Both the position numbers and the translations under genes were made by a program. This document shows positions 6,777 through 13,261 of a stretch of 13,261 bases of DNA, piece by piece (positions within the stretch are counted from its first letter, which is position 1; every line of letters starts with the position of its first letter). This DNA is from SW10 sp965657795 (lineage in GTDB: Bacteria; Verrucomicrobiota; Verrucomicrobiia; Verrucomicrobiales; Akkermansiaceae). Under the pieces are notes generated by a model. The model saw nothing but the letters and a program-made list of their open reading frames with translations. It ran no database searches and was not told where the DNA came from. The stretch lies in the NCBI GenBank assembly GCA_965657795.1, contig CBFHQJ010000121.1, forward strand, positions 1 through 13,261, written 5' to 3'.

Positions 6777-8117
6777 TCAAGACGATTTTGAAAACCTCCG
6801 CCACCCAAACCAAAGCACCACCAAGGCCGTTGCCGACAAGGCTATGGGGCCGATCAACCACCCTCCCCATTGAAAAACGGTCCGATTTTCGAGGCGACCA
6901 ACTTCGCCGACCAGCGTCCCCTCGTCCATGAGCGGCAGTCGTGATCTCACTTGCCCATGTGGATCAATGAATTGCGTCACCCCCGAGGTCGAGGCCACCG
7001 CGAGCCATCGTCCGTTTTCGGCCGCCCGATGCTGAAAAAGAGCACCATGTTGTTCATGCTGACGGGCCGACCAACTCATGGCATCCATACTCGGAATCAG
7101 AAAATACTCGGCTCCATTTGCGGTCATCTTGCGGATCACATCCTGATGATCGCAATCGAAGCAGATCGGGGTCCCTGCTTTGCCGTGCATCGTCTCCACC
7201 GGATCCGCGGTTTGCCCTTTGATACCATCGCTAAAAAAATGCACCGGATGGTTTTTGATGTGCCACCCCACGACGCCGTCCTTGGAAATGGTGAAAGCTG
7301 TGTTGCCCGTCTCCCCCTTTCGAGTCTCCATTCCGCTGGCAATAAAGACCCGCCGATTGCCAGCCAGGGCCAAAGCGGCCGTGAGGTCATCGTCATCAAA
7401 ATCCGACAGGGAATACTCGGGCCAAACTACCGCATCCACCCCTTCGACCAAAGGCTCTGAGGCGTCCCGCAACTTGCTCACGATGGCCGTTTCATCTTGA
7501 ACCAAAAGAACACGCACCACCTTCTCCGGATCCGCTGATTTTAAAAAGGTCATCACACCTATCCCCAGAGTAAGAAGCAACGCCGCTCCGGTTTTTTGGT
7601 GTGAAAAAATGAGAGCATTCCCGAAAAACACCAACAGACTAATTCCGTAAACTCCGACGATCGGCGTGAACCAATTCGGTGGCAAACCGGTTCCGGGAGT
7701 AACCCAAGGGAAAGCCAGCGTGAAGAGCTCGGATCTGAAAAACTCCACCCCTGCCCAAACCGTTGCCACGAGCAGCGCGGAAACAGCTGGTGAACGCTTT
7801 GGCATCAGCACCACGATCAAGGAACTGAACGCGGTAAAGAGCGCAAGAATCCCCCACAGGCCAATCGAAACACGCCCAAAGATCGACCAAACCCAGGAAA
7901 GCGTTCCGCCAAAAAGCAAAAATCCATGCAGAAGTCCCAGATAGAATCCTTCACGGGGGCTTGCAGACCTCAAGACAGCGAGAAGCGGAATCCAGGCCAC
8001 CAGCGCAAGCGGCCACCACGCGAAGGGTTCGAAAACCAAAATCCCCAACCCGGCACTCACGACCGTCAGGACGATCTTTCCGGATCGACGTTCCAAAAGC
8101 TGCTCCAAAACCACCAT
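6777..8117 (-). CDS. Apolipoprotein N-acyltransferase-like protein (divergent Lnt)
   Basis: The 446-residue protein has about six or seven membrane segments in residues 13-195, then a periplasmic nitrilase-type domain (about 200-410), then a final membrane segment (about 418-438). This is the layout of Lnt, which adds the third acyl chain to bacterial lipoproteins. The triad is present: Glu234 in VWPEYS, Lys288 in HIKNHP and Cys319 in PICFD. Around it, residues differ from the E. coli enzyme. The loop after the Lys reads NHPVHFFSD instead of HHLVPFGE, losing the Glu equivalent to E343, and CYE is CFD. Other Lnt hallmarks (SMDAMSW...QH...FQHRAAENGR, 343-370) remain. It may be the genome's only Lnt, tuned differently, or a paralogue with another acyl or amide substrate. 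Start ATG 8117 has a close AGGCGAG upstream. It is divergent from the DUF58 gene. Confidence 0.78.
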   Translation of the reverse strand: MVVLEQLLERRSGKIVLTVVSAGLGILVFEPFAWWPLALVAWIPLLAVLRSASPREGFYLGLLHGFLLFGGTLSWVWSIFGRVSIGLWGILALFTAFSSLIVVLMPKRSPAVSALLVATVWAGVEFFRSELFTLAFPWVTPGTGLPPNWFTPIVGVYGISLLVFFGNALIFSHQKTGAALLLTLGIGVMTFLKSADPEKVVRVLLVQDETAIVSKLRDASEPLVEGVDAVVWPEYSLSDFDDDDLTAALALAGNRRVFIASGMETRKGETGNTAFTISKDGVVGWHIKNHPVHFFSDGIKGQTADPVETMHGKAGTPICFDCDHQDVIRKMTANGAEYFLIPSMDAMSWSARQHEQHGALFQHRAAENGRWLAVASTSGVTQFIDPHGQVRSRLPLMDEGTLVGEVGRLENRTVFQWGGWLIGPIALSATALVVLWFGWRRFSKSS

Positions 8118-8211
8118 CTCGCCTGGAAGCTAATCCGGTTTCGGAGAAAGATCAAATAGACCCGGGCGATGGAAGCTGGACCCTGCTCACAATTCATTCA
8201 AAGTCATTCCC

Positions 8212-9360
8212 GTGATCCTCACTCCGCGCGGCATTCTCTTTCTCCTGACTGCGCTCGGCCTCACCGTCGCCGGATTTTTTCAGATCGATGGGGTCTTAAT
8301 CGCACTGGGAAGCGCCGGACTTTTGCTGACCCTCATGGTCATGATCTTCGGCAAGTGGAACCTCCACGGAATCCACCTCAAGCTCTTTGCTCCTTCCCGC
8401 GTTTTTGCGGACACCCCCTTTGATCTGCGCCTCACCCAACTGAACAGCCGAAGCCTCTTCGATGCCTGCAGCACTGACCTCGAGCTCAATTTATCGAAGG
8501 ACTCCAAGATCGAAACGCACGCCACTTGGACTGCCGCTCGTTCTTCTTCAACAAGCAAGCTCCGGGGCAGTATCGCCAAAAGAGGAGCCGTTTCGGAACA
8601 CCCTTGCACGCTTCGCTCGACCTTCCCGTTGGGTCTCTTTCGCTTCTCAAAAAAGCTAAGCCTACGGCACGAAATCCTGGTCTTCCCCAAGCCTCTCGTC
8701 CCGAAAGAATTCTTCGCTGGTGGTGAATTCGACGATGCCTGGGACGGAGAAGGCTATCAAGCTGGCGATGCCCCCGGCGAACCCCGCGGCCTGCGCCCCT
8801 ATCAACCGGGAGACCGCGCCAAGCAAATCCATTGGCCGGCCACCGTGCGTTCACTAGCCAGAGGCCGCAGCCCAAGGGTCCGGGAATATGACCCACCCGG
8901 TCTGCGCCCCCGCCAGGCCGTCGTTATTTTTCATAGCTTTGGAACCGATCACACCCTCATCCGGACCGATCTTTTTGAACGTTCACTTTCGCTGGTCTGC
9001 GGCACGCTGAGACATCTTCGGGGAATCGGTGTGCCCGCGAATCTGCGAGCCGACTTTCTGGCATGGAAAACCCAAAAAACCTTTCATGCCGAAGCCTGGA
9101 GCGACACCCTCACCCTCCTTGCTCAAGCAAAGCGGTCGGATCAAACCGAAGCGCACGACGTCCTTGCCGAGATCGAATCGACCCCCGCCGAAGATGCCCT
9201 CGTCATCATTTCGGACATGCCTCTGGAAGCATGGACACATATCATGCCGGACCGTCGCATGCTGATCGTCGACATCCGTCAACACCGTTTCGGGCAACGG
9301 GATCTTGCCTTTACTTCGAGCAAGCCAAAGGGCCTGAAGACTCTGGCAAGATCGGGATAA
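8212..9360 (+). CDS. DUF58-domain membrane protein
   Basis: The 382-residue protein starts at GTG 8212. It has two membrane segments close together (about 7-22 and 27-46), then a beta-rich region, then the DUF58 signature GEPRGLRPYQPGDRAKQIHW (189-208). A von Willebrand A-like half follows. In many DUF58 proteins that half opens with an Asp-x-Ser-x-Ser metal site; here the equivalent strand reads AVVIFHSFGTD (236-246) without the first Asp, so metal binding is probably lost. DUF58 proteins usually sit beside a MoxR-type AAA+ ATPase and sometimes a transglutaminase-like protein, working in envelope or complex assembly. Neither partner is in the window: the neighbours are a divergent Lnt-like gene (94 bp away) and a convergent TlpA-like gene (4 bp between stops). 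The exact role is unknown. Confidence 0.88.
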   Translation: MILTPRGILFLLTALGLTVAGFFQIDGVLIALGSAGLLLTLMVMIFGKWNLHGIHLKLFAPSRVFADTPFDLRLTQLNSRSLFDACSTDLELNLSKDSKIETHATWTAARSSSTSKLRGSIAKRGAVSEHPCTLRSTFPLGLFRFSKKLSLRHEILVFPKPLVPKEFFAGGEFDDAWDGEGYQAGDAPGEPRGLRPYQPGDRAKQIHWPATVRSLARGRSPRVREYDPPGLRPRQAVVIFHSFGTDHTLIRTDLFERSLSLVCGTLRHLRGIGVPANLRADFLAWKTQKTFHAEAWSDTLTLLAQAKRSDQTEAHDVLAEIESTPAEDALVIISDMPLEAWTHIMPDRRMLIVDIRQHRFGQRDLAFTSSKPKGLKTLARSG

Positions 9361-9364
9361 GCGA

Positions 9365-10444
9365 CTACTTACCTGCAGCCACCTGACGGGCCAGATCCTC
9401 GGCCGTAATTTTCACGAAGGCTCCCGGCTCTCCAGAATAACGAATCTTGTGTTCGCCATCGAGAACGTAGACGAAAGGCCACTGCTCCACCCGGTAAAGC
9501 TTGGTGATCGATTGCGTGGAGTCCGAGAAGTTCTTCCAGTTCACCGTTCCCTCCGCGATGTGCTTTCGCAAGGTGCGCGGGTTGTCCATGTTCACCCCTA
9601 GAATTTGAATATCCTTGCCCGCAAAGTCCTCCTGATATTTCCTCATCAGCGCGAGGCTTTCATTGTGAGCAGGCATGAGTGCATGCCAGAAAAAGAGCAG
9701 GGTGACCTTCCCGCGATAGTCGCTCAAGGAGGACTTATCCAGAGTCACTTCCACTCCGGTAAAATCCGGGGCCTCGGCGCCTAGATTCAACCGGCTCATG
9801 CGAAACAATTCGTCCTTGAGAATCGCCTGGGTCGTGGTCTTTCCCACCGTTAAATCAGGAGACTTGATCGCAGTGCGGAGTTTTTCCTGACGAATTGCCA
9901 TGCCGCGTTTTCCACCTCCAATGCGGCGGTGCAAGATCGCCTGAGCCAGAGCAGACGCCCCTCGAACTGCCTCGGACGGATTGGCCTTTTCAACGGTCTC
10001 GAGAAGAGCCATCGAACGGGGGTCCTGAATGTGAGTCAGCGCAATGCAATAGGATCCAAGCTTGGGACTCCGGAGATGATGAGCGCGCACCGCTTCGCGG
10101 ATGATTCCGGCGACGCGGGTCGGAGCGCCACGTCGCGGTGCCCTTCTCACTTCCTTTACCGCGTAGGTGGATGCATTTACAAGCAACCAGGAAGCAGGTT
10201 CGAGGGTCCAGGCCTTATCCAGATCATTCCGGATCTCCTCCCACATTTTTCTCCCCGCCTCTTCTTCATCCGGTCGACGAAGCCAGGCTGCGTTCTGGGC
10301 ATTGTCGTTCGGAGCATTGCGGACATCTTGAATCCACTGTTGATAGGACTGGTCGAAGCTACGCGAGATCAAGCGCGCCCTCTCAGGCGAACCCGCCAGA
10401 GCGAAGCCCGCAGTTACGGTCAGAATAAATAGAATCGATTTCAT
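9365..10444 (-). CDS. Secreted thioredoxin-fold (TlpA-like) protein lacking the CXXC motif
   Basis: The 359-residue protein has a signal peptide (about 1-17, cut near ALA-GS). A helical region of about 200 residues, rich in Arg and Ala, is followed by a C-terminal thioredoxin-like domain (222-355) of the AhpC/TlpA type: LGAEAPDFTGVEVTL, SLSDYRGKVTLLFFWH, ILGVNMDNP, and the cis-Pro in QWPFVYVLD (Pro323). Where thiol oxidoreductases have FWATWCGPC this protein reads FFWHALMPAH, with no cysteine, so it cannot act as a CXXC reductase. It may be a binding or scaffold protein of the periplasm. The start is taken as ATG 10444, giving a clean signal peptide; an in-frame TTG at 10453 is less likely. 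It lies 50 bp downstream of the SET-domain gene on the same strand, probably the last gene of that transcript. Confidence 0.8.
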   Translation of the reverse strand: MKSILFILTVTAGFALAGSPERARLISRSFDQSYQQWIQDVRNAPNDNAQNAAWLRRPDEEEAGRKMWEEIRNDLDKAWTLEPASWLLVNASTYAVKEVRRAPRRGAPTRVAGIIREAVRAHHLRSPKLGSYCIALTHIQDPRSMALLETVEKANPSEAVRGASALAQAILHRRIGGGKRGMAIRQEKLRTAIKSPDLTVGKTTTQAILKDELFRMSRLNLGAEAPDFTGVEVTLDKSSLSDYRGKVTLLFFWHALMPAHNESLALMRKYQEDFAGKDIQILGVNMDNPRTLRKHIAEGTVNWKNFSDSTQSITKLYRVEQWPFVYVLDGEHKIRYSGEPGAFVKITAEDLARQVAAGK

Positions 10445-10494
10445 GGTGTCCAAAAAGACTGCACGGTTTTAGGGGATTTGCCAAATCGGAAAGA

Positions 10495-11076
10495 TTAGGA
10501 GGCCCTGGAGGATCCCTCCTCCTTGGCAGCGAGGCGCTCGGCCAACTCATCGTGATAATCGCGCCCAACAATGTAGCCGATGCACTTGTCCGAACCGCAG
10601 CGACAAGGATGGTCCTCGTAGCAATCGACATCAAAGCCGTAGTCAAAGGTAATCTCCTCATCGACCTCTATATCTCTCAAGGCCTGCAGAAAGATGCGCT
10701 TCCCATCCTGAATAGCCTCGCTGTTCGGGTCACAAGAGTGATTGATCAAGCGGGCCGGATTCCACTCCACATTCCCGTCGAGATCCCACTTCTTGGTGAG
10801 ATTAAAAATGTAAACGGCGGCCGCACCGTTCTTCTCGTGTTCCTCGAACTGCTTCCACGCCCGCTTTTCGCTCTCCTCTTTGTTAATACGGTTGCCTACG
10901 TATTCGATGAAGTATTGCTCCTTTTCGATTGGCTCCACGCAATAAACGCCCTGTCCGTGAATCACGGATCCACGAACTTCCACAAAGTCACTCTCGCCCC
11001 GCTTGCGAAGCTTTTCGATACGGAGCTTTTCCTCGTGCTTGGAGAGCTTGCGATCCTTCTTTTTCTTTTTGCCCAT
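10495..11076 (-). CDS. SET-domain protein (putative lysine methyltransferase)
   Basis: The 193-residue protein consists of a basic N-terminal tail (MGKKKKKDRK and a further Lys/Arg/Glu-rich helix, 1-27), a SET domain and a post-SET zinc motif. The SET landmarks are HGQGVY (40-45), EYVGNRI (58-64), the cofactor-binding NHSCDPN (112-118) and ITFDYGF (142-148). The post-SET cysteines are Cys158, Cys160 and Cys165 (PCRCGSDKC); with Cys115 of NHSC they would make a four-Cys zinc site, as in eukaryotic SET enzymes. It should transfer methyl groups from S-adenosylmethionine to a lysine of a protein, in the cytoplasm since it has no signal peptide. The substrate is unknown. The gene starts 18 bp after the stop of an exported protein and is followed by the TlpA-like gene. 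Bacterial SET proteins are known in Chlamydiae and Verrucomicrobia. Confidence 0.92.
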   Translation of the reverse strand: MGKKKKKDRKLSKHEEKLRIEKLRKRGESDFVEVRGSVIHGQGVYCVEPIEKEQYFIEYVGNRINKEESEKRAWKQFEEHEKNGAAAVYIFNLTKKWDLDGNVEWNPARLINHSCDPNSEAIQDGKRIFLQALRDIEVDEEITFDYGFDVDCYEDHPCRCGSDKCIGYIVGRDYHDELAERLAAKEEGSSRAS

Positions 11077-11094
11077 TTTAAATCTGAAACGAAT

Positions 11095-11769
11095 TTACTT
11101 GAGTTCCTCGTTCTTCACTTCGGGAAACTGGTAGTCCTTATCGTTCTTCGGAAGAAACTTAAAGACCTTCCTTAGCTGAAGCGCATTCATCCCGTTCCCA
11201 TTCACGAAGGTCCATTTTTCCTGCCCCTTTGGAGAAATCGCGATTTCAAAATCCCACTTGCGGAAGCGGCGGAGCTTCGCGGGATTCGTTGATTTGTCGA
11301 GATACTGAAAGTCTTTAACCGTTGGAACGAAGACCATCCATTTCCGGTAGCGAGCCACCTGCTTCGGTTTACCGTCCGGCCCCATCACCTTCTGACCATC
11401 GACCAAGAGATCCTCGAAACCGTAATCGACCTCGAACGCGCTATCGGCCCTGCGGGTGATGGCGGCTTGAAAGGTCACCCCGTTTTTGCCCATGGCTTGC
11501 ATCTGTCTCAAATACTGGGCCTTCAATCTCTTCGGCCCACCGAAAGGACGTGCCATCACTTTCAAAAATTCCGGATTCATCGAATCCAAAGCCGCCTTAA
11601 AATCTCCTCGAACCGTTTTATTAACCACCTCTTGCACCGCGGCTTGCGCCCGCTCTTTCACCTCCATCGGGACGATGTTTCGTGGAGGCACGGTTGAGGC
11701 ACGAATGTCGTCGTCCTGACAGAGCGCGTTCAGAGTGAGAATCGATAGGAGTAGGAGTGGTGTTTTCAC
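11095..11769 (-). CDS. Exported protein of unknown function
   Basis: With GTG 11769 as start the protein has 224 residues and a good signal peptide (VKTPLLLLSILTLNALCQ, 1-18), preceded by AGAGGG. An ATG at 11826 in the same frame would add 19 residues ahead of the signal peptide and is less likely. The Cys in ALCQ could suggest a lipoprotein, but the residues before it (LNALC) fit the lipobox only moderately. The mature part has an amphipathic helix (ERAQAAVQEVVNKTVRGDF), then alternating strands with many Lys, Arg and aromatic residues (ARYRKWMVFVP, FRKWDFEIAI, EKWTFVNGNG), as in small NTF2-like or cystatin-like folds; this is a guess from pattern. I do not recognise a family. It is the first gene of the probable operon with the SET-domain gene (18-bp gap) and is divergent from parB. 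Confidence 0.72.
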   Translation of the reverse strand: MKTPLLLLSILTLNALCQDDDIRASTVPPRNIVPMEVKERAQAAVQEVVNKTVRGDFKAALDSMNPEFLKVMARPFGGPKRLKAQYLRQMQAMGKNGVTFQAAITRRADSAFEVDYGFEDLLVDGQKVMGPDGKPKQVARYRKWMVFVPTVKDFQYLDKSTNPAKLRRFRKWDFEIAISPKGQEKWTFVNGNGMNALQLRKVFKFLPKNDKDYQFPEVKNEELK

Positions 11770-11831
11770 CCCTCTGAAATGCCCCGAGATCCGCGCCACG
11801 TCAAGGCTGGGGAAGCACTCCGGCATTTCGG

Positions 11832-11848
11832 ATGAATTAAGGATTCAT
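11832..11848. promoter_or_regulatory. 6-bp inverted repeat in the parB / exported-protein divergent promoter region
   Basis: ATGAAT-TAAGG-ATTCAT lies 45 bp before the parB start and just upstream of the divergent minus-strand gene. It could be an operator or chance; it bears no resemblance to a parS site. Nothing else of note is visible between the two genes. Confidence 0.2.
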
Positions 11849-11893
11849 TCCAGCCTTTCCTTTCCCGGAGTCCTTCGATATTTCCTAATCCCT

Positions 11894-12778
11894 ATGGCGA
11901 AAAAGGCATTGGGAAAAGGACTTGGAGCACTCATCAAGGGCGCATCCTCTGATACCGTTCCTGATGCCAAGATTGAGCTCAGGCCCGGCGAAAGCGTGAC
12001 CCAGGTTCCCATCAACGACCTGGTCCCCTCCCCGCTCCAACCTCGGAAACACTTTGCCGAAGGATCGCTCGACGAGCTCAAGCAGTCCATCGAACAGCTG
12101 GGCATCATCCAGCCCCTCATCATCCGGAAGGTCGATGGCCACATGGAACTGATTGCCGGGGAACGACGTTGGCGCGCCTCAAAAATGGTGGGACTCGAAA
12201 CCGTTCCCGTCATCGAGAGACCCTCCAGCGATCGCGAGGTCCTCGAGATGGCTCTCATTGAGAACCTGCAACGTCAGGACCTCAACGCCATCGAAGAAGC
12301 CGAGGGCTACGTGCGTCTTGCCAAGGATTTCGGACTCAAGCAGGAGATCATCGCCAAGCGCGTCGGCAAATCGCGCGCCAGCGTGGCCAATTCCATGCGC
12401 CTCCTTGACCTCCAGCCATCCATTCAGCGGCACCTCGCCGATGGCCACCTCACGGTCGGACACGCCAAGGCCATCCTTGGAGTCAAAATCCCCAACGAGC
12501 AAGTTGCCGTCGCCGACCAGATCCTGCGCCAAAACATGACCGTCCGGGCGGCCGAAAAATTCGTCCAGAACTACCACAAGTCCGGGCAAAAAAAATCGAA
12601 GAGCAAAGCCAAGGTCGTTGATCCTCACATCACCGCGATTCAGAATCGCCTCCGCGATCACTTCGCCACCCAGACCGTGGTTCATCATGGCGCGAAGAAG
12701 GGAAAAATTGAAATCGAATATTATGGCAACGATGACCTCGGGAGAATCTTGAACCTTCTCGGGCTCGACCTAGACTGA
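11894..12778 (+). CDS. parB: ParB chromosome-partitioning protein
   Basis: The 294-residue protein starts at ATG 11894, which gives the classic MAKKALGKGLGALIKG N-terminus that contacts ParA. Next come the N-terminal CTP-binding domain with LVPSPLQPRKHF (43-54), GIIQPLIIRK (70-79) and GERRWRA (89-95), then ENLQRQDLNAIEEAEGY (123-139), then the helix-turn-helix that reads parS DNA (about 149-172), and a C-terminal dimerisation region (about 243-294) after a Lys/Ser-rich linker. It loads on parS near the origin, forms a CTP-dependent clamp, and works with ParA to move chromosome origins. No parS-like TGTTTCACGTGAAACA site and no parA gene is seen in the window; the gene upstream is divergent. 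A longer open frame to 11735 is not needed. It is followed after 4 bp by an M28-like lipoprotein gene, presumably co-transcribed. Confidence 0.95.
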   Translation: MAKKALGKGLGALIKGASSDTVPDAKIELRPGESVTQVPINDLVPSPLQPRKHFAEGSLDELKQSIEQLGIIQPLIIRKVDGHMELIAGERRWRASKMVGLETVPVIERPSSDREVLEMALIENLQRQDLNAIEEAEGYVRLAKDFGLKQEIIAKRVGKSRASVANSMRLLDLQPSIQRHLADGHLTVGHAKAILGVKIPNEQVAVADQILRQNMTVRAAEKFVQNYHKSGQKKSKSKAKVVDPHITAIQNRLRDHFATQTVVHHGAKKGKIEIEYYGNDDLGRILNLLGLDLD

Positions 12779-12782
12779 GCCC

Positions 12783-13261
12783 GTGATCAAAACCACTTTC
12801 GCCGGAATCATTGCTCTCGTCCTCTTCATCGCTTGTGGCGAGAAGGAAGAAGACAAACCCGAGCCAATTTCCGGAGCCCCCATCACGGGCACCATTGCCG
12901 AAGAAGCTGTCGCTGAATTTTCCGGGGAAAACGCCTTCGCCCACGTCGAGGCCCTGACCGCCTTCGGCCCCCGGCCCATCGGCTCCGAAGCTTACCAAAA
13001 GAGCCTTCAGTATCTCGAAGCCGAACTCGCCAAGCTGGGCTGGAAGACCAAACGCCAAACCTTCACCGGCATCACCCCCATCGGCCCGCAGAAATTCACC
13101 AACCTCCTCGCCCGCTACGCGCCCGACTCCGAGCCCAACTGGAATTCCTCTACTCCTTTCCTGCTCTGCTCCCACCTCGACACCAAACTCTTTGCCGAAT
13201 TCGAATTCCTGGGCGCAAACGACAGCGGCTCCTCCACCGGAGTTCTTGTCGAGATGGCCCG
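12783..13261 (+). CDS. M28-family peptidase / glutaminyl-peptide cyclotransferase-like lipoprotein (partial)
   Basis: The reading frame starts at GTG 12783, 4 bp after the parB stop, and is open to the window end (159 complete codons). Its N-terminus VIKTTFAGIIALVLFIACGE is a lipoprotein signal with the lipidated Cys at 18, followed by an acidic linker. Motifs of the M28 zinc-peptidase fold follow: AFGPRPIGSEAY, then FTNLLARYAP, LLCSHLDTK and FLGANDSGSSTGVLVEMAR, where His of SHLDTK is near the first metal site and Asp of NDSG is the bridging metal ligand. The HLDTK and NDSG context is closest to the glutaminyl-peptide cyclotransferase branch, which converts N-terminal Gln to pyroglutamate, but an aminopeptidase role cannot be excluded without the missing C-terminal half. 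It would act at the outer membrane or periplasm. Confidence 0.85.
   Translation, partial: MIKTTFAGIIALVLFIACGEKEEDKPEPISGAPITGTIAEEAVAEFSGENAFAHVEALTAFGPRPIGSEAYQKSLQYLEAELAKLGWKTKRQTFTGITPIGPQKFTNLLARYAPDSEPNWNSSTPFLLCSHLDTKLFAEFEFLGANDSGSSTGVLVEMA

Noticed and set aside
10475..10487. GATTTG-C-CAAATC palindrome between the SET and TlpA-like genes as a terminator.
   Set aside because: The stem is AT-rich and short, and no T-run follows on either strand; an operator is possible but unsupported.
10552..11175. A 207-codon plus-strand open frame opposite the SET-domain gene.
   Set aside because: The SET and post-SET motifs on the minus strand are decisive; the frame also crosses the gene boundary with the exported protein.

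Overview
The window looks like an ordinary chromosomal stretch of a Gram-negative bacterium, most likely from the Verrucomicrobiota. That placement is inference: it rests on the mix of a SET-domain protein, a chromosomal ParB, a DUF58 protein, a secreted TlpA-like protein without its cysteines, a DUF6607 protein and an M28 lipoprotein, on start sites that mostly lack a Shine-Dalgarno sequence, and on lipoprotein and outer-membrane machinery. No phage, transposon, CRISPR array or rRNA is visible. UGA is a normal stop here (the AraC regulator, the Lnt-like gene and parB all end in TGA).

Left region, 1-3530, minus strand: an uptake module. An AraC-type regulator (2662 to at least 3384) lies upstream of a DUF6607 exported protein (1610-2542), followed 35 bp later by a TonB-dependent receptor. 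The receptor carries an in-frame TGA at 312-314, and the same reading frame continues with convincing receptor sequence to the window edge, so this copy is probably a pseudogene or holds a base error. Two near-identical 13-bp direct repeats exactly 21 bp apart precede the DUF6607 gene and look like an AraC-type binding site. The regulator's coding frame runs 48 codons upstream of its first usual start codon and reaches a 15-bp perfect interrupted palindrome.

Middle region, 3645-6541: a plus-strand pair, a sugar phosphate isomerase/epimerase-like TIM barrel and a CvpA-like membrane protein 9 bp apart, meets a convergent gene for an alpha/beta-hydrolase lipoprotein. A tRNA-Leu(UAA) lies on the minus strand at 6630-6712. 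Next comes an apolipoprotein N-acyltransferase-like protein (6777-8117, minus) with the nitrilase triad but changed neighbouring residues. It is divergent from a DUF58 protein (8212-9360, plus).

Right region, 9365-13261: a minus-strand cluster transcribed as secreted protein of unknown function, SET-domain methyltransferase, secreted thioredoxin-fold protein without CXXC. Divergent from it are parB (chromosome partitioning, 11894-12778) and, 4 bp later, the start of an M28 / glutaminyl-cyclase-like lipoprotein that runs off the right end.

The parts with most to follow up are the interrupted receptor with its regulator and candidate operators, and several enzymes whose fold is kept while signature residues are lost (Lnt-like, TlpA-like and DUF58 proteins).
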